Assembly: GCA_045105475.1 (NCBI GenBank)
Contig: JBGCDP010000023.1
Span: 1-64,000, forward strand
Origin: WTJY01 sp045105475
Lineage (GTDB): Bacteria; Chloroflexota; Anaerolineae; Promineifilales; Promineifilaceae
Reading direction: 5' to 3'
DNA length: 64,000 nucleotides
Made by a program: the position numbers and the translations under genes
Part shown: positions 1-8,014 of the stretch, in pieces
Layout of the letters: each line of letters opens with the position of its first letter
Position numbering within the stretch: position 1 is the stretch's first letter
The notes under the pieces: model-generated
Told to the model about the DNA's origin: nothing
Databases searched by the model: none
The model's input: only the letters and a program-made list of their open reading frames with translations

Positions 1-72
1 TTTGACGAAGAGGTACAGGCTCAGCTCATCGACAATGTGCTTGTTTGGTTTGGTAGCAGCTCTGGCGAATAA
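1..72 (+). CDS. C-terminal end of an unidentified protein (partial)
   Basis: An open frame enters from the left edge and stops at a TAA at 70-72, giving 23 residues that end VWFGSSSGE. The acidic/hydrophobic pattern (FDEEVQAQLIDNVLVWF) resembles the last helix of an alpha/beta hydrolase, but this is too short for a family call. It runs convergently towards the enolase-superfamily gene, with 65 bp between stop codons. It could be a chance open frame; the plausible composition and the convergent layout favour a real gene end. Confidence 0.45.
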   Translation, partial: FDEEVQAQLIDNVLVWFGSSSGE

Positions 73-137
73 ACCGATTTCGCAAAAAATCGAATCGAAT
101 TAGCGATGGTAAAACAGAATTCTTTTTCTGAAAACGG

Positions 138-1259
138 CTAAGCAACTTCGCTCATTTGATAGTTGGTCTTCTCCAACCATTCCGACCCGACCCTGATCCC
201 CCAGCCTGGGCCTTCTGGAATCTGCACCTTGCCGTCTTTTGCTGTCGGTAACTCATCATAAATGCCATATTGCCACGGGTAATAATCTTCCTCTTCGATG
301 GCGAACTCAACATACGGCCCTGCATTTTCGATTGCTCCCATCATGTGCAGGCTAAAGACGGTGACCAGGCCTAAATTGGCTGAATGAGGCGTGCAGGGCA
401 ACCCGGCCGCCTGTGCCATCTTCGCCACACGCAACGCTCTGGTTAAACCACCAACATATAAAATGTCTGGCTGTAGAATGTCAAACGCGCGCATCTCAGC
501 GATTCGGCGCCAGTTGGACAGATTGCAGTCTTGCTCACCACCAGCAACCTGTATGGGTAAATGTTTTAATGCCGCAGTCACCTCAGCCCCCTGTTCGAAG
601 TCCCAATAGGGGCACGGTTCCTCAAAATGAACGATGCCGTGGTCGTTGAGCCATCGGCCGACTTCGATCGCTTTTTGGGGTGAATAGCCTAAATTCGCAT
701 CAACCAAGAGTTCAATATCATCTCCCATCGCTTGGCGCATGGCGGGCACAATCGTTTCAGTTCGGCCGGGCCACTGATCGACATCCCGGCCGACCTCTTT
801 GGCGATGCGGAATTTGAACGCCGTATATCCTACCTCGTCTCGTAAACGGACCAGCCGCTCAATTTCATCATCGATTGTGATCTCTACACGTTTCATCGAT
901 GAGGCGTACACCGGAAACGGCCGGGGGGTGCCTCCCAATAGTTCACAGACACTTTTCCCCGCTAGTTTGCCATGAAGGTCCCACAAAGCGGTGTCTAAGC
1001 CGCCTAACGCCCGCCGTACATATGACCCTGGAAACTTGAATTCCATGTCGGTGACTCTGTCAGATAGGGTTTCTAATGCAGCCCGATCGCTCACATCTTG
1101 ACCCAATGCCCACGGTGCAACTTGACGGTGCATGACCAAAGCGGCAATGTCTGAATGGTAAGTTGATATCTGCCCCCATCCTTCCCGGCCGTCGTCAGTT
1201 TTTACACGGGTGATGCTGATATTTTCAGTAGAAAAAGTTTCAATAGATTGGAGCTTCAT
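138..1259 (-). CDS. Mandelate racemase/muconate lactonizing enzyme family protein (enolase superfamily)
   Basis: This 373-aa protein has the enolase-superfamily capping domain (about residues 1-120) and TIM barrel (about 125-350). Metal ligands are visible as D187 in LLVDANLGY, E213 in HFEEP and E242 in VAGGEQD. The barrel has lysine K149 in FKFR, where the family has a KxK-type motif, and the likely acid/base pair D265 (LQPDILYVGG) and H292 (PHSANLGL). Family members abstract a proton alpha to a carboxylate and commonly act as sugar-acid dehydratases, epimerases or cycloisomerases; the substrate cannot be read from the sequence. The second position of the KxK motif is Arg (KFR), which may point to a particular subgroup. 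No sugar-acid catabolic genes lie beside it, so it appears monocistronic. Confidence 0.88.
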   Translation of the reverse strand: MKLQSIETFSTENISITRVKTDDGREGWGQISTYHSDIAALVMHRQVAPWALGQDVSDRAALETLSDRVTDMEFKFPGSYVRRALGGLDTALWDLHGKLAGKSVCELLGGTPRPFPVYASSMKRVEITIDDEIERLVRLRDEVGYTAFKFRIAKEVGRDVDQWPGRTETIVPAMRQAMGDDIELLVDANLGYSPQKAIEVGRWLNDHGIVHFEEPCPYWDFEQGAEVTAALKHLPIQVAGGEQDCNLSNWRRIAEMRAFDILQPDILYVGGLTRALRVAKMAQAAGLPCTPHSANLGLVTVFSLHMMGAIENAGPYVEFAIEEEDYYPWQYGIYDELPTAKDGKVQIPEGPGWGIRVGSEWLEKTNYQMSEVA

Positions 1260-1619
1260 AGCGGCCTCATGGTGTTTAAATAATCGATATTATTTTGGCT
1301 GAAAATATTGTTTTGCGCTATCTAACCTAAGTTGTTTGAACCCTCCTTTAGGAAGCTCTTCCTGCCCGCTTACCCGCATTTAGTCTACCAATCATCATTT
1401 GCAACACAACCCTTGAAATCAAATCGTTTGGTAGGAACCTGATATACTCTTTTTTATTTAGAACAACCATAGTTTGTGTGACGACCTCTCTCTTAATCTA
1501 TTCACATTCTTGCACCCTCTCCACATTTAAAGCTTAAAGAATTTAATAGCCTGTGAATTTAATCACCATATAGCTTATTCGGACGCCTTCCCTGCGCGCT
1601 TATAACCATCCCCATAACA
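1260..1619. other. Intergenic region between divergent genes
   Basis: This 360-bp AT-rich stretch separates the divergently read enolase-superfamily gene and the methyltransferase gene, so it should hold both promoters. I see no strong inverted repeat, no convincing -35/-10 pair, no tRNA and no open frame of note. Confidence 0.5.
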
Positions 1620-2849
1620 ATGACAACCCTCAAACCAACCACTCAGCTCCAATGCATCCCCAAATTAGATATCCAGTTAAAAGCAAATGACGTCGTGCGG
1701 CTGAAGTGGGGGCGTAAGCATCTCAGTTCAGGCATTTATACGCTTGCAATTCTGAACGCCTTTCGGCAACCTAAATCATTCGCGGATGGTCAGGAGCAAG
1801 TTGTAGAGGCTGAGCAGTGTGATGAAAATATCATTTCTCATACGATTGAAAAACTTTTTCATGTGGGGGTATTGCGTAATGCCCAAGTTGCTCAGAAGAC
1901 AACGACGAGTGCAACCTTCGCCTTTAACAACCCATCTATTCATATTGAAATGCTCAATGATAGGGCGCGGACAGAGCATTACTTGAAAGCGATTCGTGAA
2001 GTTGTCCAACCAGGCGATATTGTCGTCGATTTGGGGACAGGGACAGGCGTTTTGGCGTTGGCGGCCGCAAAAGCTGGGGCTGCACATGTTTATGCGATCG
2101 AAATTAATAAAGGTATTGCTGAGGTTGCCAAGGCGAATTTTGAGCGCAATGGGTTTGCAGACCGTATTACTCTGTTTTTAGGGCGATCAACAGATATTAA
2201 CTTGCCTGAGAAAGCTGATGTGCTTGTAAGCGAAATTATTGGCGATGATCCATTTAACGAGCAAATTATTGAAATGACGAGTGACGCCCGCTTACGATTT
2301 CTCAAGCCGAATGCACGTATGGTTCCTAACAGCATTGAAGTTTTCGGCCTACCATTGACGATACCGGCTGAGAAATACGCTAAGTATAAGTTTTCCAACC
2401 AATCTGTAACTGAGTGGTCCAGATGGTACGGTATCGACTTCAGCGCATTAACCAAGATGCAGCATGATGAGAATGAGCCCCTATTTAATATCCGTCCGCA
2501 AGATGCAAAAGTTTGGAATCGAATGCATGCCCCATTACGCCTAGCAAATGTTGATTTGCATCAGGATCGGGATCAGCGTCTTGACTCAAGCGAATCGATT
2601 CGTGCCCGGACGAGCGGTCTGCTAAATGGGCTACTCATTTACTTTGAGGTGCAATTAAGCTCGCAAATTAGGCTGTCTACCCATCCTGATAACGCGAGTT
2701 CAGAGAATCATTGGTATAGCCCCGTTTGGGGGGTTATTCCGACTATCGATGTGCAGATTGGTGATGAGATTACTGTGAAATATGAAGCTGATTCACGGCG
2801 TAATTGGACATATGCACATGTATTTAAGGGGAAAAACTTAAAACGTTAA
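1620..2849 (+). CDS. Class I SAM-dependent methyltransferase, PRMT-like, with an N-terminal extra domain
   Basis: The Rossmann methyltransferase core starts near residue 120. Motif I is VVDLGTGTG (135-143), followed by an acidic residue ending beta-2 (YAIE) and VLVSEIIGDD (201-210) at the position of the PRMT double-E loop. RFLKPNARMVPNS follows, as in the PRMT/PrmA branch. The first ~115 residues (from KLDIQLKANDVVRLKWG to HVGVLRN) form a separate module that looks like a small winged-helix or PqqD-like binding domain; that reading is inference. The C-terminal ~130 residues may be the beta-barrel found after the core in PRMT-like enzymes. Substrate unknown: ribosomal protein, another protein, or a peptide natural product. 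No precursor peptide or maturation gene is adjacent. There is no clear Shine-Dalgarno before the ATG. Confidence 0.75.
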   Translation: MTTLKPTTQLQCIPKLDIQLKANDVVRLKWGRKHLSSGIYTLAILNAFRQPKSFADGQEQVVEAEQCDENIISHTIEKLFHVGVLRNAQVAQKTTTSATFAFNNPSIHIEMLNDRARTEHYLKAIREVVQPGDIVVDLGTGTGVLALAAAKAGAAHVYAIEINKGIAEVAKANFERNGFADRITLFLGRSTDINLPEKADVLVSEIIGDDPFNEQIIEMTSDARLRFLKPNARMVPNSIEVFGLPLTIPAEKYAKYKFSNQSVTEWSRWYGIDFSALTKMQHDENEPLFNIRPQDAKVWNRMHAPLRLANVDLHQDRDQRLDSSESIRARTSGLLNGLLIYFEVQLSSQIRLSTHPDNASSENHWYSPVWGVIPTIDVQIGDEITVKYEADSRRNWTYAHVFKGKNLKR

Positions 2850-2933
2850 TCGATGCTTGTACCTGGCAATAAGGGTTTTGCCGGAGCGGCTCCTGTGCTT
2901 AGTAGACCCCATCCGAACCATCAATCAAGTTAA

Positions 2934-3425
2934 TTAAAAGGTCGGCAGTGCGGCTAAAATTTCTTCTGGTTCCGGCCGATCTGCAACATTGTTACCTAGC
3001 TTGCGCCACAAAACTTTGTTGCCAGCCCCAATGACATAGGTGGTTGGATGAGGGATATGTTCTTGGTGTTCATCCAGCTCATGGCATAACCCCCAATTGC
3101 TAATCACACTTTGTTTTTCGTCCCACAAAATAGGGAATGGGACGCCTCTTTTCTGAGCAAAAGCTTGATTGAGCTCATGTTTCTGTGGCGAAATTGCGAT
3201 CACTTTGGCCCCGCTTTCTTTAAACTCATCTGAGCGATTGCCCAGTCGGTGTAGCTGAATTTGACAGTAAGGACACCAATCTCCACGATAGAATACAAGC
3301 ACAACGGCCGATTTGTCGGTGACGGCCGATAGTTGATAGTTTTCGCCCATCGCATCGGTAAGTGTAAAATCAGGCGCGATATCGCCAACATTGATGGTGT
3401 GATTATGTGTGTGTCCGTTTAGCAT
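2934..3425 (-). CDS. Peroxiredoxin-like AhpC/TSA family protein
   Basis: A 163-aa thioredoxin-fold protein. After a short His-rich N-terminus comes GDIAPDFTLTDAMG, then VLVFYRGDWCPYCQIQL with C51 and C54 in a CxxC, then FPILWDEKQ. The WCPYC motif is typical of the PRX-like2 branch, which reduces peroxides or disulfides with a CxxC rather than the single peroxidatic Cys of AhpC. It probably acts in the cytoplasm, since no signal peptide is seen. It is encoded alone, convergent with the methyltransferase gene. Confidence 0.85.
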   Translation of the reverse strand: MLNGHTHNHTINVGDIAPDFTLTDAMGENYQLSAVTDKSAVVLVFYRGDWCPYCQIQLHRLGNRSDEFKESGAKVIAISPQKHELNQAFAQKRGVPFPILWDEKQSVISNWGLCHELDEHQEHIPHPTTYVIGAGNKVLWRKLGNNVADRPEPEEILAALPTF

Positions 3426-3716
3426 AGTGAGTGATCCATAGTTTTGATTTTTTGATCGTGCTGTATAGATTCTGCGGCTTCTATTTATCTTACAGATTCT
3501 AATAAATCATACAAAGTTTTAAACGTTGGGTTCACAGCAGGGTGCTTACCAGCATAGGTAATATGTCGTGATCTGTTTTTCAAAGAAGGATTTGATTAAA
3601 TTTAAGCTGGTTTGCTGTAATTCATCCTCAGAAATTGTTGTTTTTAAGCGTGTGAGGTTGAGAAATTAATAGAAGACCTTGTAGATGTTCTAACATTCGC
3701 AGGAATTATTGGCACA

Positions 3717-4421
3717 ATGATTCTTTTGTGGCTGTATGGAAAATATTCTCAACATCGGGTAAATCAAATAACTGAGCTGCGAATAATTGACCAGCACATA
3801 ATGGCGGCCGAGGCTGGGTGGGTTTATTTAGAAGATGACCAATCTTTTACAAGAAAGTTGTTTGATCATCAGCTCAATTTAGCCACTAATCCGAAGTTTA
3901 ATTGGATTTATCATCGAGAAGGTTCACAACAACAGGCATGGTTATTTAACTATGGCCTGCACATGTCATCCGGACGAGAACAAAAGGACCTCGAATATAT
4001 AGCAACCCTTGTTGAATTTGAAGGGTGCCACTTTACTCATTTGGCGATCTTAAGTGATGAAATTTTGCAATGGCTACCTGTAGGAAGGTTAGGTACCCCG
4101 GTGAAATTTCAAGATGAGACCGGGGCCTTGGAAAGTGTTTCTTGCTTTAGTCGAGAATTGAACCCTGTACATCAGATGGAGATAATCGAAAAATTAAAGC
4201 CTTTGCTTGGGCATCATTTTTTCACAGGATTGGTAATTAGCAGACAATATGTTGTACTTTATCATTTAGGAGAACTACCAGATCGTGCAGCTGATTTTTC
4301 TGAGGTGAATTACCGGTTACAGCGGATTATAAAAACCTTTTCTGACCCAACTGAAAAAAATGAGCAAGATTCAGAAATCGAAAGACTCAAACAGGAAGAG
4401 CAATCATCGGCCGATAATTAA
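3717..4421 (+). CDS. Hypothetical single-pass membrane protein
   Basis: This 234-aa protein is not recognised. A short hydrophobic N-terminus (MILLWLYG) suggests a membrane anchor, and the remaining ~215 residues look soluble and end in a charged tail. The frame stays open upstream to 3648 and would add hydrophobic residues (VLTFAGIIGT), but I find no start codon there; the ATG has AGGA about 12 nt before it. Composition is AT-richer than its neighbours, and CGGCCG occurs only twice here, which could indicate a different origin. It converges with the small broken frame downstream of dnaJ. Confidence 0.6.
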   Translation: MILLWLYGKYSQHRVNQITELRIIDQHIMAAEAGWVYLEDDQSFTRKLFDHQLNLATNPKFNWIYHREGSQQQAWLFNYGLHMSSGREQKDLEYIATLVEFEGCHFTHLAILSDEILQWLPVGRLGTPVKFQDETGALESVSCFSRELNPVHQMEIIEKLKPLLGHHFFTGLVISRQYVVLYHLGELPDRAADFSEVNYRLQRIIKTFSDPTEKNEQDSEIERLKQEEQSSADN

Positions 4422-4438
4422 TTCTCTTCTATAGAAAT

Positions 4439-4579
4439 TTAGGTCAATGACTTCATTAAATACAGAGCCACATCATGCCCTAGCGTAAGTTCATCCCCAT
4501 CTTCAAGCCACCCTTAATCTGCAAAGGCTTGCGAGATTTGGGTGGCATTGGTTTCAGCTAGTAGGCGAATAACAGCCAT
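4439..4579 (-). pseudogene. Small reading frame after dnaJ, interrupted by one in-frame TAA
   Basis: On the minus strand, an ATG at 4579 lies 8 nt after the dnaJ stop codon and opens a 47-codon frame ending in TAA at 4439-4441. Codon 22 (plus-strand 4514-4516) is also TAA. Read through, the product is MAVIRLLAETNATQISQAFAD, stop, GWLEDGDELTLGHDVALYLM and five more residues. Both halves have ordinary protein-like composition and their nearest stops coincide with the ends, so one substitution (for example CAA to TAA) would explain the break. The position behind a cbpA-type dnaJ suggests a co-transcribed partner, but I do not recognise the family. Alternatives are two tiny ORFs or chance. Confidence 0.4.
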
Positions 4580-4587
4580 CGCTGAGT

Positions 4588-5571
4588 TTAGCTTTCGCCT
4601 TCTATTTCTTTCTCTCGTTTAGGTTCAGCTCGTAGGTCACGAAGTTCTTCAAAAAGAGAGATTTCTTCTTCGGTCAAGTCGGCCGGAATGCCAACTTCAA
4701 TGCGAGCTAATAGATCACCCCGCATCCCTTCTTTGCCTTGAATCGGCATGCCCAATCCACGCAAACGGATTGTTTTCCCGCTTGATGTTCCGGCCGGGAT
4801 CGTGACAAATACTTGGCGATCAATGGTGCGTACCCCAGCCTGTCCACCTAAAACGGCCGTGTACAAATCAACCGGCACGTTGACTTTTAGATCATTATTT
4901 AAGCGCTCAAATTGGTTTGATTTTGAAATTTGAACTTTCAAGACCAAATCTTGCCCACCGACAGCACGGCGTAGTAAGACTTTTGCACCTGACTTTACTC
5001 CGGCCGGGATTTTTGCTTCAAACGAGCTGCCGTCTTGGCGACTCATGCGGCGTGATGTGCCGCTGAATGCCTCTTCCAGCGTAATCTCAACATCTTGTTC
5101 AATGCGTTGAGGGCGCTGCGGCCGTCGTTGTTGCTGCTGGCCATATGGATTTCCGGCCGCTTGCCGGCCGCCACCAAATAAGCCATCAAAGAAACTAGAG
5201 AATCCACTTCCACCACTTTGACCGCCCATGCCAGCGCCACCCATTCCCATTTGGCGCATGATCTCTTCCAGCGTTTCAGGGTCGATCTGTTGACCGCCAC
5301 CGCCGCCGAATGGATTGCCACCCATGCCGCCGCCGCCACGTTGAGCCTGCTGCCATTGAGAACCAAAGCGTTCATACATCTGCCGCTTTTCACTATCAGA
5401 CAGCACCTCGTACGCTTCGCTCACTTCTTTGAACTTGGTTTCAGCTTCTGGGTTATCAGGATTGGTATCTGGGTGATATTTTTTGGCCAGTTTTCGGTAG
5501 GCGCGTTTAATTTCTTTGTCGTCGGCACTGCGGCTAACGCCCAGAATTTCGAAGTAGTCTTTATATTCCAT
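4588..5571 (-). CDS. DnaJ/CbpA-type Hsp40 co-chaperone
   Basis: A 327-aa Hsp40 without the zinc-finger region. The J domain occupies residues 1-70, with HPD at 33-35 (KKYHPDTNPD), which stimulates the DnaK ATPase. A long Gly/Phe-rich segment (about 75-140, rich in GGGG, GMGG and FGGG) leads into the C-terminal substrate-binding beta-domains (about 155-310), with IEQDVEITLEEAFSG marking their start. Absence of CxxCxGxG repeats puts it with the type II/CbpA-like proteins rather than canonical DnaJ. It is the second gene behind the CIRCE operator, 232 bp after dnaK and separated from it by a strong hairpin, so its level is probably set below that of DnaK. Confidence 0.93.
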   Translation of the reverse strand: MEYKDYFEILGVSRSADDKEIKRAYRKLAKKYHPDTNPDNPEAETKFKEVSEAYEVLSDSEKRQMYERFGSQWQQAQRGGGGMGGNPFGGGGGQQIDPETLEEIMRQMGMGGAGMGGQSGGSGFSSFFDGLFGGGRQAAGNPYGQQQQRRPQRPQRIEQDVEITLEEAFSGTSRRMSRQDGSSFEAKIPAGVKSGAKVLLRRAVGGQDLVLKVQISKSNQFERLNNDLKVNVPVDLYTAVLGGQAGVRTIDRQVFVTIPAGTSSGKTIRLRGLGMPIQGKEGMRGDLLARIEVGIPADLTEEEISLFEELRDLRAEPKREKEIEGES

Positions 5572-5594
5572 CTAGACAGTTGTTTGTTGTAAAT

Positions 5595-5646
5595 TGACCA
5601 TTAGAGATTGTCCGCCTAACTAAGCGGGCAATCTCTAATGGTCAAC
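5595..5646 (-). promoter_or_regulatory. Long inverted repeat between dnaK and dnaJ
   Basis: The arms 5595-5616 and 5625-5646 are complementary over 22 bp with one mismatch (a possible G-U pair) around the 8-nt loop CTAACTAA. Read on the minus strand it lies between the dnaK stop and the dnaJ start. No run of T follows the stem, so it is not a standard intrinsic terminator. It may stabilise the 3' end of a processed dnaK message or lower read-through into dnaJ. A weaker, imperfect hairpin lies at about 5664-5719. Confidence 0.7.
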
Positions 5647-5803
5647 GGATAATTAATAACAAATGCGGAGTTGGCTCACCGGAACAGGTATTTTACCTAA
5701 TTCCTGAACCAACCCCGCAATCTCTATTACAAAAAAGGTGTATGTATCAACGCTGTTGGCGTCGACCTTGCTACTTTTTGAAAATCATGTTCAAAAACCA
5801 GCC

Positions 5804-7693
5804 TTACATCTCTTGGAATTCACCTTCGATAACACCTTCGTCATCGCCCGCATCGCCTTCAGGAGCCATGCCGTCAGGGGCACCACCTTGGGCAGCCGCG
5901 GCCGCCATTTGGGCCAATGACTGGCTGGCTTGGGTTAAGCGTTCGGTCAATTCTTTGATGCGATCAATATCTTCACCCGCTTTCGCCTCGTTCAAATCGT
6001 TGATCACAGTTTCGATATTGCTCTTTTCAGATTCAGGCAGTTTGTCACCTAGCTCTGTTATCGCTTTTTCAGTTGCGTATGTGAGCTGATCAGCATTGTT
6101 GCGTGCCGCCACAAGATCACGGAACTTCTGGTCGCCAGCCTCGTTTTGCTTGGCTTCGTTGACCATCCGCTCGACTTCTGACTCATCAAGATTGGTAGAT
6201 GCGGTGATCTGGACACTTTGCTCTTTGCCGGTCGCCTTGTCTTTCGCGGTGACGTTCAAGATACCGTTGGCATCGATGTCGAAGCTTACTTCAACTTGAG
6301 GAACACCGCGAGGTGCGGCTGGAATTCCATCGAGTCGGAAGTTGCCTAACGTTTTGTTGCCGCTGGCCATCGGCCGTTCACCCTGCAAAATGTGAATGTC
6401 TACGGCCGTTTGGTTATCTTCGGCTGTGCTGAATGTTTCCGTCTTTTTCGTTGGAATCGTTGTGTTGCGTGGGATCAAAACTGTCATCACGCTACCTAAC
6501 GTTTCGAGACCAAAGCTCAGTGGGGTAACGTCTAGCAAGAGGATGTCTTTGACATCTCCCGATAAAACACCACCTTGGATGCCTGCACCGATAGAAACCA
6601 CTTCGTCTGGGTTCACGCTTCGGTTTGGATCTTTGCCCGTCAGGCTGCGGACCAACTCTTGGACCATTGGCATGCGGGTTGAACCACCGACAAGGACAAC
6701 TTCATCGACTCCAGCCAGGTCAGCATCTTTCAATGCTTTCTCAAATGGACTGCGGCAACGCTCGACCAAATCTTCTGTCATTTGGTCAAACTTCGCACGT
6801 GAAAGTGACACGTTCATGTGTTTGGGGCCACTGGCGTCGGCTGTCAAGAAGGGCAGATTGATTTCAGTCTGCATTAAAGTCGAAAGTTCAATCTTTGCTT
6901 TTTCAGCCGCTTCACGTAGACGCTGGATCGCCTGACGATCTTTTGAAATATCGATGCCTTGATCTTTTTTGAACTCAGTCATCAACCATTCAACGATGCG
7001 CTCGTCCCAGTCGTCACCACCCAAGTGGGTGTCACCATTGGTAGAGAGCACTTCGATCACGCCATCACCGACTTCAAGGACAGAGACGTCGAAGGTTCCG
7101 CCACCGAGGTCAAACACAAGAATGGTGCTGGTGTCTTTTTTATCAAGACCATAGGCCAAAGCGGCGGCCGTTGGTTCGTTGATGATTCGCATCACTTCAA
7201 GACCTGCGATTTTACCAGCATCTTTGGTTGCCTGGCGCTGGCTGTCGTTAAAGTACGCAGGTACAGTGATCACCGCTTGGGTGACTGTTTCGCCTAAATA
7301 CGCTTCTGCATCTCTCTTAAGTTTCTGCAGAACGATGGCTGAAATTTCCTGTGGTGAGTAGGTTTTGCCATTGATTGGTGCTTCTACGCGTGCGTCCTGC
7401 TGAGGTCCAGCGACGATGTTATACGACACCATCCCTTGGGTTTTCTTTGTTTCTGCATCGTCAATGCGACGCCCCATCAACCGTTTGACGGAATAGATGG
7501 TATTTTCTGGATTTACGACGGCCTGGCGTTTTGCCGTTTGACCGACTAGACGTTCGCCGCTTTTGCTAAATGCTACGACTGAAGGGACGGTGTTACCGCC
7601 TTCGGCCGAAGGGATAACGACAGGGGTATCCCCTTCCATTACTGATACAACTGAATTTGTTGTTCCTAAGTCAATTCCGATTATTTTGCCCAT
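5804..7693 (-). CDS. dnaK: Chaperone protein DnaK (Hsp70)
   Basis: The 629-aa Hsp70 is complete. The nucleotide-binding domain begins GIDLGTTNSVVSV and carries the actin-fold phosphate and adenosine motifs (VFDLGGGTFDVSVLE; VLVGGSTRMPMVQELV). The linker DILLLDVTPLSFG precedes the substrate-binding beta-sandwich, and the helical lid ends in an acidic, Gly-containing tail (GVIEGEFQEM). It refolds proteins in the cytoplasm with DnaJ and GrpE; no grpE or hrcA is present in the window. The start has AGGAGA about 12 nt upstream. A perfect CIRCE 86 bp upstream implies repression by HrcA and heat induction. Confidence 0.98.
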   Translation of the reverse strand: MGKIIGIDLGTTNSVVSVMEGDTPVVIPSAEGGNTVPSVVAFSKSGERLVGQTAKRQAVVNPENTIYSVKRLMGRRIDDAETKKTQGMVSYNIVAGPQQDARVEAPINGKTYSPQEISAIVLQKLKRDAEAYLGETVTQAVITVPAYFNDSQRQATKDAGKIAGLEVMRIINEPTAAALAYGLDKKDTSTILVFDLGGGTFDVSVLEVGDGVIEVLSTNGDTHLGGDDWDERIVEWLMTEFKKDQGIDISKDRQAIQRLREAAEKAKIELSTLMQTEINLPFLTADASGPKHMNVSLSRAKFDQMTEDLVERCRSPFEKALKDADLAGVDEVVLVGGSTRMPMVQELVRSLTGKDPNRSVNPDEVVSIGAGIQGGVLSGDVKDILLLDVTPLSFGLETLGSVMTVLIPRNTTIPTKKTETFSTAEDNQTAVDIHILQGERPMASGNKTLGNFRLDGIPAAPRGVPQVEVSFDIDANGILNVTAKDKATGKEQSVQITASTNLDESEVERMVNEAKQNEAGDQKFRDLVAARNNADQLTYATEKAITELGDKLPESEKSNIETVINDLNEAKAGEDIDRIKELTERLTQASQSLAQMAAAAAQGGAPDGMAPEGDAGDDEGVIEGEFQEM

Positions 7694-7779
7694 AATTATT
7701 TATGTTCTCCTAACTGCTTCTGTTTTATCAGAGCCGTTTTTTGCTCTGTATGTTTCATGTATATGTATAATTTACTTAA

Positions 7780-7806
7780 TTAGCACTCGATGTACAAGAG
7801 TGCTAA
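7780..7806 (-). promoter_or_regulatory. CIRCE operator (HrcA-binding site) upstream of dnaK
   Basis: The sequence is exactly TTAGCACTC-N9-GAGTGCTAA, the canonical CIRCE inverted repeat with a 9-bp spacer. It lies 86 bp upstream of the dnaK start and is followed on the minus strand by AT-rich sequence with a TATACAT element, a plausible -10. Established role: HrcA binds CIRCE and represses dnaK/groE operons until heat shock. Confidence 0.97.
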
Positions 7807-8014
7807 CGCGATACTTTCAATATTTTGACACCTTTATGTCAGAAGAAGATTAGAAGGTGAAGGGCAATTTACATATTTTTGCATTTTGTTTGTGTTTCAA
7901 GGAAATTTCTCTCCCTATATCTGGCAAAAAATAGTCAAGCCGCCAATTCGTGTGACAATATGTAAGCGCTTGACCAAAATAAAATTAACGATTGGGTTTC
8001 AGCACTAAAACTAT

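Noticed and set aside
6396..6935. 179-codon plus-strand frame opposite dnaK
   Set aside because: Long antisense frames in dnaK are a familiar artefact; it has no independent support.
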